Positions 1-6,789 of a stretch of 7,734 nucleotides of DNA are shown one piece after another; within the stretch, counting starts at the first letter, position 1, and each line of letters starts with the position of its first letter. The notes beneath the pieces are model-generated. The model ran no database searches, was not told the DNA's origin, and worked only from the letters and a program-made list of their open reading frames with translations. The stretch comes from CABRXV01 sp900754955. Lineage in GTDB: Bacteria > Actinomycetota > Coriobacteriia > Coriobacteriales > Eggerthellaceae. The position numbers and the translations under genes were made by a program. The stretch covers positions 1 to 7,734 of the forward strand of contig CABRXV010000089.1 in the NCBI GenBank assembly GCA_902475005.1, read 5' to 3'.

Positions 1-623
1 ATCCTTCACCCGTGCCGCACGCCGACATCGTCACCTCCACGAGCCACAAGACGCTGCGCGGTCCGCGCGGCGGCTTCATCCTCACCAACGACGAGGATCT
101 TGCGAAGAAGATCAACAAGGCCATCTTCCCCGGCGCCCAGGGCGGCCCGCTCATGCACGTGATCGCCGGCAAGGCGGTGGCGTTCGGCGAGGCGCTCAAG
201 CCCGACTACAAGGAGTACATCGCGCACGTGGTGGAGAACGCCCGCGTGATGGGCGAGGGCATGACCGAGGGCGGCCTGCGCCTCGTGTCGGGCGGCACCG
301 ACAACCACCTCTGCCTCGTGGACCTCACGCCCGCCGACGTGACGGGCAAGGACGCTGAGAAGCTGCTCGAGAGCGTGGGCCTCACGGTGAACAAGAACAC
401 CATCCCCAACGAGCAGCGCTCGCCTTTTGTCACGAGCGGCATCCGCGTGGGTTCGGCAGCGGCCACCACGCGCGGCCTCACGAAGGACGACTTCTACGAG
501 GTGGGCCAGCTCATCGCGGCGGCGGTGTTCAACGCGAACGACGAGGCGAAGCTCGCCGACATCAAGAAGAAGGTCGACGCGATCCTCGAAGCGCACCCGC
601 TCTATCCGGGTCTCGCATACTAG
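1..623 (+). CDS. glyA: Serine hydroxymethyltransferase, C-terminal half (5' end outside window)
   Basis: This cytoplasmic PLP enzyme interconverts serine plus tetrahydrofolate with glycine plus 5,10-methylene-tetrahydrofolate, the main one-carbon source. The frame is open from the first base; the first complete codons (from base 3) read PSPVPHADIVTSTSHKTLRG. The lysine in TSTSHK (bases 48-50) is the PLP Schiff-base lysine. GGTDNHL and TSGIRVGSAAATTRG follow, and the arginine at 444-446 matches the substrate-carboxylate-binding arginine of the family. About 206 codons are present, roughly half of a normal protein of about 415 residues, so the 5' half is simply cut by the window edge. A GTG at 12 is an internal valine, not a start. 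The gene ends HPLYPGLAY with TAG, nine bases before a strong stem-loop. Confidence 0.97.
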   Translation, partial: PSPVPHADIVTSTSHKTLRGPRGGFILTNDEDLAKKINKAIFPGAQGGPLMHVIAGKAVAFGEALKPDYKEYIAHVVENARVMGEGMTEGGLRLVSGGTDNHLCLVDLTPADVTGKDAEKLLESVGLTVNKNTIPNEQRSPFVTSGIRVGSAAATTRGLTKDDFYEVGQLIAAAVFNANDEAKLADIKKKVDAILEAHPLYPGLAY

Positions 624-631
624 CAACGCCA

Positions 632-663
632 GAGGGGGCGGAACCTCAAGGTTCCGCCCCCTC
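632..663 (+). terminator. GC-rich stem-loop after glyA, probable terminator
   Basis: A 14-bp perfect stem (632-645 with 650-663) closes on a TCAA tetraloop just after the glyA stop. The position and stability suit a transcription terminator. No clean T-run follows (bases 664-680 have only short T clusters), so it may be a weak intrinsic terminator or a 3'-end-protecting hairpin. It is separate from the larger palindrome that starts at 676. Confidence 0.65.
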
Positions 664-675
664 CGCCTTCTCAGC

Positions 676-867
676 GGTTTCGGGCATGTCCCCTTTGCTC
701 TATACTTCACCTCGACGGGCTGGGGATGGTGCTCATAAAGCGAGTTCCGCACGAGCCGAAACGCCCAGTGGGCGTTTCGCGCGAGCAGGACTGTTTGAGC
801 TACTGAGCACCATCCCCAGCCCGTCAGCCGACAGCACCCGAGCAAAGGGGACCACATGTCCGAAACC
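676..867. repeat. Nested imperfect palindrome (about 190 bp) spanning the dCMP deaminase leader and start codon
   Basis: Three pairs of inverted arms share one centre near base 769-770. The inner arms are 757-766 and 770-779 (10 bp, loop AGT). The middle arms are 714-735 and 804-825, a perfect 22 bp. The outer arms are 689-700 and 840-851 (12 bp perfect), and after a 3-base bulge (852-854) they continue as 676-688 with 855-867 (13 positions, one G-T pair). Between inner and middle arms pairing is partial, for example 744-750 with 785-791 with one mismatch. Between middle and outer arms, 701-713 and 826-839 do not pair. The outer right arm contains the ribosome binding site, ATG and first codons of the downstream gene. 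It could be a MITE-like or REP-like repeat, an inverted duplication, or a structured leader. No long ORF of its own is convincing. Confidence 0.85.
701..706 (+). promoter_or_regulatory. Possible -10 box (TATACT) for the dCMP deaminase gene
   Basis: TATACT differs from the TATAAT consensus at one base and lies in the only unpaired part of the left arm of the palindrome. With a 17-base spacer the -35 region would be TTTCGG (678-683), which is a poor match. If used, transcription would start near 713, at the foot of the perfect 22-bp inverted repeat, so the transcript would begin with a long hairpin. The call rests on the -10 match alone. Confidence 0.3.
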
Positions 868-1368
868 AGCGCCCTCGATCATCGTCCGAGTTGGGACGAG
901 TACTTCATGAAGCTCGCCAACGAGGTGGCCACGCGCACCACGTGCATGCGCCGCGGCGTGGGCGCCATCATCGTGAAGGACCGCCGCATCCTGGCCACCG
1001 GCTACAACGGCGTGCCCTCGGGGCTCGCGCACTGCCGCGAGACAGGCTGCTTGCGCCAGCAGCTCGGCGTGCCGAGCGGCCAGCGCCATGAGATCTGCCG
1101 CGGCCTGCATGCCGAGCAGAACGCCATCATCCAGGCGGCGCGCTACGGCATCAACATCGACGGCGCCTCCATCTACATCAACACGCAGCCGTGCGTCGTG
1201 TGCGCCAAGATGCTCATCAACGCCGGCATCAGGGAGGTCGTCTACCAGAATCCGTATCCCGACGAGCTCGCGATGTCGATGCTCAACGAGGCGGGCATGA
1301 AGCTGCGCGTCTTCGATTTCGGCGACGATGCGGCGGCGGGGGAGCGGATTACGACCCCCGAGGTGTGA
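856..1368 (+). CDS. dCMP deaminase (deoxycytidylate deaminase, ComEB-type)
   Basis: A 170-residue zinc-dependent deaminase converting dCMP to dUMP, the precursor of dTMP, in the cytoplasm. The zinc site of the cytidine/deoxycytidylate deaminase fold is complete: H85-A86-E87 (zinc ligand and catalytic glutamate) and PCVVC with C113 and C116. The segment of residues 60-90, with CRETGCLRQQ, PSG and CRGLHAEQNA, is typical of the dCMP branch rather than of free cytidine deaminases or tRNA adenosine deaminases. The length is normal. The ATG at 856 follows AAAGGGG (844-850) with a five-base gap; the next ATG (907) is too far in. Residues 1-10 lie ahead of the family-like PSWDEYFM, and the first four codons lie inside the outer arm of the palindrome. 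glyA upstream supplies methylene-THF for the step after dUMP. Confidence 0.93.
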   Translation: MSETSALDHRPSWDEYFMKLANEVATRTTCMRRGVGAIIVKDRRILATGYNGVPSGLAHCRETGCLRQQLGVPSGQRHEICRGLHAEQNAIIQAARYGINIDGASIYINTQPCVVCAKMLINAGIREVVYQNPYPDELAMSMLNEAGMKLRVFDFGDDAAAGERITTPEV

Positions 1369-1530
1369 GGCGCACCCGTTAACAACCCTGGAAAAACACG
1401 CGCGCATCTCTGATCGGCTGCCTTTGTCGGGCAGCGGTGCCAAACGGCGTGCGAAGGCCGCGAGCGGTGCCGCTCACCCGAAAAAGTTGTGAGTTCGCTT
1501 GCACGCCTTCGCGACTTCTTCACATTCCGT

Positions 1531-1536
1531 TATGAT
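1531..1536 (+). promoter_or_regulatory. Probable -10 box (TATGAT) of the atp operon promoter
   Basis: TATGAT matches the sigma-70/SigA -10 consensus at five of six bases and sits 52 bases before the first atp-operon start codon, in an AT-richer pocket of the 220-base gap after the deaminase gene. The best 17-base-spaced -35 is TTCGCG (1508-1513), which is weak; TTGCAC (1499-1504) is a better hexamer but lies 26 bases away. The predicted transcription start is near 1543, giving a leader of about 45 bases. The rest of the gap (1369-1530) shows only short hairpins (1417-1435 and 1462-1475) and no gene. Confidence 0.5.
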
Positions 1537-1588
1537 ACATACCGCCTGTGACAGGGCGAAGTGTGCAAACAGATCGAGAAAGTGAGAC

Positions 1589-1870
1589 ATGGTAGTAGCA
1601 ATCATCGCGGGTATTCTCGTGGGCATTGTGAGCCTTGTTCCCTTCAAGGTTGCCACTCAGAAGATCCGTCATGTCGACCCCACGCACTCCTTAAACCTCC
1701 TGGGTCCTTTCTTGCTCACCATCGCTGTTTCCTTCATCATCCTCATTGCGGGACTCGTCGTCTGCAAGCTCGCTGCGCCCGATGTGATCGTGGCATTCGC
1801 GTTCGCCGAGCTCGTGGCGTTCGTGGTAGGGGTTATTGCCTTCGGCATTTACCTGTCGAAGCGTCGATAG
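1589..1870 (+). CDS. Small three-helix membrane protein in the atpI position
   Basis: A 93-residue, strongly hydrophobic protein with three likely membrane segments at about residues 2-19, 38-62 and 65-89. A short polar loop (KVATQKIRHVDP) follows helix 1, and the C terminus is SKRR, basic and probably cytoplasmic. I see no family motif I can name with confidence. Its place as first gene, 21 bases before atpB and on the same strand, is that of atpI, whose product assists c-ring assembly and Mg uptake in some bacteria. AtpI proteins usually have four helices and about 100-130 residues, so it is short, with one helix fewer, and may be an unrelated replacement. The ATG at 1589 is chosen because the hydrophobic helix begins there; its ribosome binding site is weak (AAGTGAG, 1580-1586). 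Confidence 0.8.
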   Translation: MVVAIIAGILVGIVSLVPFKVATQKIRHVDPTHSLNLLGPFLLTIAVSFIILIAGLVVCKLAAPDVIVAFAFAELVAFVVGVIAFGIYLSKRR

Positions 1871-1891
1871 AAGTAGAAAAAGGAGAGGTAC

Positions 1892-2698
1892 ATGGCTGCA
1901 GAACTTACGGGCAATCCCTTGGCGGATATCGCTGCCCCGATTGAGCATCTGAGCGGTTCGTTCGATTCCGCGCTCGTCGTCGACTTCGGCGGAGGAATCG
2001 GCATCACTCAGTACACGGTGTGGATGTTCGTCATCTGCATCGTCGTCTTGCTCGCCGTGCTCGTCGGCGTGCGCAAGATCAAGGTATCGCCGAAGGGCAA
2101 GTTCGCCGGTCTCATCGACTGGGGCTACGACGCCGTCTGCCGCAACATGGGCGAAGGCGCCATCGGCCACGGCTACAAGAAGCACATCCCGTTTCTCGCC
2201 ACGCTCTTCTTCTTCATCCTCATCAGCAACATCATCGGCCTGATCCCGGGCGCCAAGACGCCCACCGGCTCGCTGAGCGTCACCTGGGCACTCGCCCTCA
2301 TCTCGTTTATCTACTTCAACTTCTACGGCATCAAGGCCAAGGGCGGCTGGGGCTACATCAAGTCCATCGCTCCGTCGGGCCTGCCCAAGCCGATGGTTCC
2401 GATCATCTGGTTCTTCGAGTTCTTCTCGCTCGTCATCCGTCTGCTCACGCTGGCGGTTCGACTCTACGGCAACATGTTCGCGGGTCACATGATTCTCGGC
2501 ATCTTCGCCATCATGACTCAGTTCTTCCTGCTTGACGCCATCCAGTTCGCGACCCCGCTCGTCGCGGCGCCGGCTGTCATCTGGTTCCTGTTCCTGTTCG
2601 TCATGTACGCGCTCGAGTGCCTCGTCGCATTCCTTCAGGCGTACGTGTTCACCATCCTCTCGGCCGTGTACGTCGGCCTCGCGGAGGGCGAGCACTAG
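1892..2698 (+). CDS. atpB: F1Fo ATP synthase subunit a
   Basis: Membrane stator subunit forming the two ion half-channels against the c-ring; 268 residues, normal length. The essential arginine lies in LAVRLYGNMFAGH as R190 (E. coli R210). The two channel residues are H199 (E. coli E219 position) and E242 (E. coli H245 position), aligned through the conserved Q249 of FLQAY (E. coli Q252). This is the known reciprocal swap, so the channel pair is intact. Membrane segments are visible at about 40-60, 98-118, 130-148, 170-190, 200-218 and 226-262, the last a long stretch. The ATG follows AAGGAGAGGT (1880-1889), a strong ribosome binding site. The gene follows the small membrane protein by 21 bases and is followed by an unusually long 137-base gap. 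Confidence 0.97.
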   Translation: MAAELTGNPLADIAAPIEHLSGSFDSALVVDFGGGIGITQYTVWMFVICIVVLLAVLVGVRKIKVSPKGKFAGLIDWGYDAVCRNMGEGAIGHGYKKHIPFLATLFFFILISNIIGLIPGAKTPTGSLSVTWALALISFIYFNFYGIKAKGGWGYIKSIAPSGLPKPMVPIIWFFEFFSLVIRLLTLAVRLYGNMFAGHMILGIFAIMTQFFLLDAIQFATPLVAAPAVIWFLFLFVMYALECLVAFLQAYVFTILSAVYVGLAEGEH

Positions 2699-2704
2699 GA
2701 ACGC

Positions 2705-2721
2705 GGGGCGGGAAGCGCCCC
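2705..2721 (+). other. GC hairpin just after atpB
   Basis: GGGGCG (2705-2710) pairs with CGCCCC (2716-2721) around a five-base loop, seven bases after the atpB stop. A second short self-complementary patch (GGCC at 2726-2729 and 2735-2738) follows. No T-run is present, so an intrinsic terminator is unlikely. Such hairpins between operon genes can stabilise the upstream mRNA end or mark a processing point; either role is inference. Confidence 0.45.
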
Positions 2722-2788
2722 TTGCGGCCCGCGCGGCCATCCCATTCGGTTTCAGCGACGGTATCGTCGTGAGACATATTTAGCAGGT

Positions 2789-2818
2789 GTTTTTGAGAAA
2801 CTAAACAGGCTCAAAAAC
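2789..2818 (+). promoter_or_regulatory. Stem-loop with A-rich loop directly before the atpE ribosome binding site
   Basis: GTTTTTGAG (2789-2797) pairs perfectly with CTCAAAAAC (2810-2818), a 9-bp stem with a 12-base A-rich loop AAACTAAACAGG. It ends six bases before AGGAGG of atpE. The c subunit is needed in many copies per complex, and in E. coli a U/A-rich stretch just upstream of atpE acts as a translational enhancer. The loop here is similar in composition, and the stem is far weaker than the GC hairpins around it. A role in raising atpE translation is inferred from position. Confidence 0.5.
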
Positions 2819-2824
2819 GGTAAA

Positions 2825-2830
2825 AGGAGG
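2825..2830 (+). promoter_or_regulatory. Consensus ribosome binding site of atpE, deciding the GTG start
   Basis: AGGAGG, the full consensus, sits five bases before GTG 2836 but 17 bases before the in-frame ATG 2848. This favours the GTG. It is the best Shine-Dalgarno match in the window together with that of atpA, as expected for the most highly translated subunit. Confidence 0.8.
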
Positions 2831-2835
2831 AAATT

Positions 2836-3054
2836 GTGGAAATTACAATGGTTCTCGCAGCCCTCAAGGTTGTCGGCTACGGTCTTGGCACCATCGGCCC
2901 AGGCATCGGTCTCGGCCTCTGCGGCTACGGTCTGTGCGTCGGCTCCGCCCGTCAGCCCGAGCTCGCTGGCAAGCTGTTCACCAACGCCCTGATCTTCGGC
3001 GCTCTCGCCGAGGCTCTGGCACTCATCGGCTTCGTGCTCACCTTCATCTTCTAA
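2836..3054 (+). CDS. atpE: F1Fo ATP synthase subunit c (proteolipid)
   Basis: A 72-residue two-helix hairpin that forms the rotor ring carrying ions through the membrane. Helix 1 is glycine-rich (about residues 5-36, with GPGIGLGLCG), the polar loop is ARQPE (38-42), and helix 2 carries the ion-binding carboxylate E59 in GALAEALALIG. The positions that give sodium ligands in the Ilyobacter c subunit (Gln32 in helix 1, Ser66 next to the carboxylate) are L26 and A60 here, so proton coupling is predicted. Two cysteines in helix 1 (C29, C34) are uncommon for this subunit. GTG at 2836 is chosen for its spacing to AGGAGG; an ATG at residue 5 is the alternative. A 48-base spacer leads to atpF. Confidence 0.96.
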   Translation: MEITMVLAALKVVGYGLGTIGPGIGLGLCGYGLCVGSARQPELAGKLFTNALIFGALAEALALIGFVLTFIF

Positions 3055-3102
3055 AGCAGCTTAACGTCGTAGATACATCAAGCTGAGAAAGAAGGTGGAT
3101 GA

Positions 3103-3714
3103 GTGAAAGCGAATCTGAAGACGAAGTTGGCACAGGCCGGCGCCCTCGCGACGGCTGCGGCAGGCTTCTCGTGTGCTTTCCCCACCCTTGCGTTCGCTGC
3201 CGAGAAGGAAGGCGTCGCGGTTCTGATCCCCGACATGAACGAGTTCATCCCGATGCTCGTTGCCTTCATCATCGTTCTGATCATCCTCGCCAAGTTCGGT
3301 TGGCCGGTGGTCGACGGTATCGTGACGAAGCGCGAGAACACGGTCCGCGAGGCTCTGAAGAAGTCCGAGGAAGCACAGATCGAGAGCGCGCGCGTTCTCG
3401 AGGAGTACAAGAAGCAGTTGGCTGACGCCAAGGCTCAGTCTGCTCAGATCATCGCCGAGGCTCGCACGACCGGTGAGGCCGTCAAGGCCGACATCACCGC
3501 CAAGGCTCAGGCCGAGGCCACTGAGATGATCGCCAAGGCTCGTGTGGCCATCGAGGCTGAGAAGAAGCAGGCTATCGCCGATCTCCAGGCTTCTGTGGCT
3601 GACACCTCGATCGATGTTGCCGCCCGCCTGATCGGTGAGGACCTCACCGAGGGCGAGCACCGCGCCATCATCGAGCGCTACGTCAAAGAGGCAGGTAGCT
3701 TCAATGCCAACTAA
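3103..3714 (+). CDS. atpF: F1Fo ATP synthase subunit b with signal-peptide-like N-terminal extension
   Basis: Peripheral stalk subunit linking subunit a to delta and F1. Of 203 residues, 46-65 form the membrane helix (EFIPMLVAFIIVLIILAKFG). Residues 74-175 are a long charged, alanine-rich helix typical of the b coiled coil, and DVAARLIGEDL and RYVKEAG near the end match the delta-binding tail. Ahead of the normal start lies an extra segment of about 44 residues. It has a lysine-rich head (MKANLKTK), an alanine-rich hydrophobic stretch, and A30-F31-A32 followed by AEKEG, a plausible signal peptidase I site. From M45 onward the protein is 159 residues, the usual length, but no ribosome binding site precedes that ATG (3235). 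GTG 3103 follows AAGGTGG (3092-3098). Cleavage would leave the N-out topology expected for b. Confidence 0.95.
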   Translation: MKANLKTKLAQAGALATAAAGFSCAFPTLAFAAEKEGVAVLIPDMNEFIPMLVAFIIVLIILAKFGWPVVDGIVTKRENTVREALKKSEEAQIESARVLEEYKKQLADAKAQSAQIIAEARTTGEAVKADITAKAQAEATEMIAKARVAIEAEKKQAIADLQASVADTSIDVAARLIGEDLTEGEHRAIIERYVKEAGSFNAN

Positions 3715-4281
3715 TCGTCTTGTCGTCAAAGAAGAGATTGCGACGTACGCTGCTGCGATGTTCAACGCCGCGTACGAAGCGGGCGGGCAGGATGCTGTGC
3801 TCGAGGTGCTTAATCAGATGGAAGAAATCATCCGTCTCATGCACTCCGACATGGACCTCTCCCAGGCCCTGAACGAGACCGCCTACACCCCTGAGCAGCG
3901 CAACAGCATCGCTCAGGCCGTGTTCGCCGACTGCAACCCGGCGTTCACCGCGGTCATGGCCGTGATGGCCGAGCGTGGCGATGCCGCGCTTCTGCCGCGC
4001 GTCTGCAAGGCCTACGGAGAAGAGCTTGATTCCAAGCTCAACTTGTGTGTGGTAGATGTTACGACCGTCGTTGCACTCGACGACAACCTGCGCCACATCA
4101 TTATTGAGAAAGCAGAGACCGATCTGGGTAAGAAGGCGGTGCTGCGCGAGCACATCGATCCCTCTATCTTGGGCGGCATCATCATGAGCGTTAACGGCAA
4201 GCGCATCGACGCTAGCGTCATCTCGCAGCTGAACAAGGCGCGCCAAGTGCTCAAAGAGACATCTGATGGAGGTGAATGCTA

Positions 4282-4282
<1 letters not shown>
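3704..4282 (+). CDS. atpH: F1Fo ATP synthase subunit delta
   Basis: A 192-residue OSCP/delta subunit that joins the top of F1 to the b stalk. The N-terminal helical domain starts at residue 7 or so (VKEEIATYAAAMFNAAYEAG). The C-terminal signature is clear around residues 147-185: REHIDPSILGGIIMSVNGK followed by RIDASVISQLNKARQVL, matching the delta consensus of an I-G-G-I/V strand pair and a terminal helix. ATG at 3704 is chosen because homology begins there; the frame is open further upstream to a GTG at 3635, but that portion lies inside atpF and has no family resemblance. The start overlaps the atpF stop by 11 bases, with an AGGT (3693-3696) ribosome site inside atpF, suggesting translational coupling. 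The length is slightly above E. coli delta (177). Confidence 0.95.
4268..4273 (+). promoter_or_regulatory. Ribosome binding site of atpA, deciding the GTG start
   Basis: GGAGGT lies only two bases before ATG 4276 but eight bases before the in-frame GTG 4282. Two bases is too close for normal initiation, so GTG 4282 is the better start. That start shares a base with the atpH stop (TAGTG). Confidence 0.7.
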
Positions 4283-5847
<1,565 letters not shown>

Positions 5848-5859
5848 GGTAGGTAGACC

Positions 5860-6789
5860 ATGCCCAACCTTCACGATATTGAAAGGCGTATCAACTCCGT
5901 CTCTTCGACGAAGCAGATCACGCGCACCATGGAGATGGTCGCTGCTGCTAAGATCCGCCGCGCTTCCGAGCGTGTTGCGAACGCCTTGCCGTGGGCTTGC
6001 TCCATCTCGGACATGCTCATCAGCACGGCCAAGTACGCGCCGGTCGACTCCGAGCCTCTTCTGCAGACGCATGACGAGGTCAAGCGTGCGTTCATCTGCG
6101 TCGTAGCGTCGGACCGCGGCCTTGCTGGCGGTTTCAACAGCAACGTGCTGCGTCACGCCGAGAAACTCATCAAGGAGAAGGAGCGTCAGGGCGTCGAGGT
6201 CGAGGTGGCCGCTTGCGGTAAGAAGGCAATCGGTTACTTCAGCTACCGTGGCATCAAGCCGGTGTTCGAATTCGCGGGCTTGTCCGCCGACCCGACGTAC
6301 GAGCAGGCAGCCGAGCTGTCGCTCTACGCCGGCGACGGATACCATTACGGGAAGTTCGACGAGGTGTTCGTGGTGTACAACCACGCGAAGAACGCCGCCG
6401 AGCAGACGCTGGTCGAGCAGCAGATCCTGCCGATCAACCAGCAGTCCTACGCCGATCTTCTCGGTCTGAACCCGAAAGAGGAGAACGTCTTCGAGTCCTT
6501 CGTGGAGCGCGACGACACCCCTCTGCCGGGCGACATCGATTTCGAACCCGATGCCGAGTCGGTTATGTTCTACTTGATGAAGGCATACCTGCGCAACGCG
6601 TTCTACTATGCTCTTCTCGACTCGGCGGCAGGAGAGCAGGGCGCACGTCGCAACGCTATGAAGTCGGCTACCGACAACGCGAACGAGATGGTCTCGACGC
6701 TCACGCGCGTGTACAACCGCGTGCGCCAGGGTGCTATCACCACCGAGATCACCGAGATCGTTGGCGGTGCCGCAGCTTTGGAGGAATAA
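5860..6789 (+). CDS. atpG: F1Fo ATP synthase subunit gamma
   Basis: Central rotor shaft of F1, 309 residues (E. coli 287). The N-terminal helix has the family signature DIERRINSVSSTKQITRTMEMVAAAKIRRA, here in two adjoining parts from residue 6 to about 35. The central Rossmann-like domain carries the VVASDRGLAGGFNSNVLR motif (about 82-98). The C-terminal signature is around residues 255-300, with RRNAMKSATDNANEM and YNRVRQGAITTEITEIVGG. Extra length sits in an acidic stretch near residues 205-233 (KEENVFESFVERDDTPLPGD), before the C-terminal helix. The ATG at 5860 follows AAGGTAGG (5846-5853). The gene ends TAA immediately followed by the atpD ATG. Confidence 0.96.
   Translation: MPNLHDIERRINSVSSTKQITRTMEMVAAAKIRRASERVANALPWACSISDMLISTAKYAPVDSEPLLQTHDEVKRAFICVVASDRGLAGGFNSNVLRHAEKLIKEKERQGVEVEVAACGKKAIGYFSYRGIKPVFEFAGLSADPTYEQAAELSLYAGDGYHYGKFDEVFVVYNHAKNAAEQTLVEQQILPINQQSYADLLGLNPKEENVFESFVERDDTPLPGDIDFEPDAESVMFYLMKAYLRNAFYYALLDSAAGEQGARRNAMKSATDNANEMVSTLTRVYNRVRQGAITTEITEIVGGAAALEE

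Noticed and set aside
714..825. Classic insertion sequence or MITE with target-site duplication
   Set aside because: The 22-bp inverted ends look transposon-like, but no direct duplication flanks them (CTC on the left, AGC on the right), and pairing continues outward, so a simple insertion is not supported by this sequence alone.
6..857. Minus-strand open frame of about 283 codons opposite glyA and crossing the palindrome
   Set aside because: Shadow of glyA with Arg/Val/Ala-rich composition; it runs through the inverted repeats and has no motif or convincing ribosome site.
1417..1435. Hairpin GCTGCC/GGCAGC after the deaminase gene as a terminator
   Set aside because: Only a 6-bp stem with a 7-base loop and no T-run; too weak to call.
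1691..2740. Minus-strand open frame of about 349 codons opposite atpB
   Set aside because: Antisense shadow of atpB, extremely rich in Glu, Asp and Arg, which is the complement of codons for hydrophobic residues.
2751..2780. Possible internal promoter before atpE (TTCAGC with CATATT)
   Set aside because: Both hexamers are poor matches; the AT-rich stretch is better explained as the atpE translation leader.
3057..3085. Inverted repeat CAGCTT/AAGCTG between atpE and atpF
   Set aside because: Six base pairs with a 17-base loop is within chance expectation and gives no stable structure.
3635..3703. Upstream GTG start extending atpH by 23 codons
   Set aside because: The extra residues (Arg/Ser-rich) are the out-of-frame reading of atpF and do not resemble delta subunits; ATG 3704 starts the family homology.
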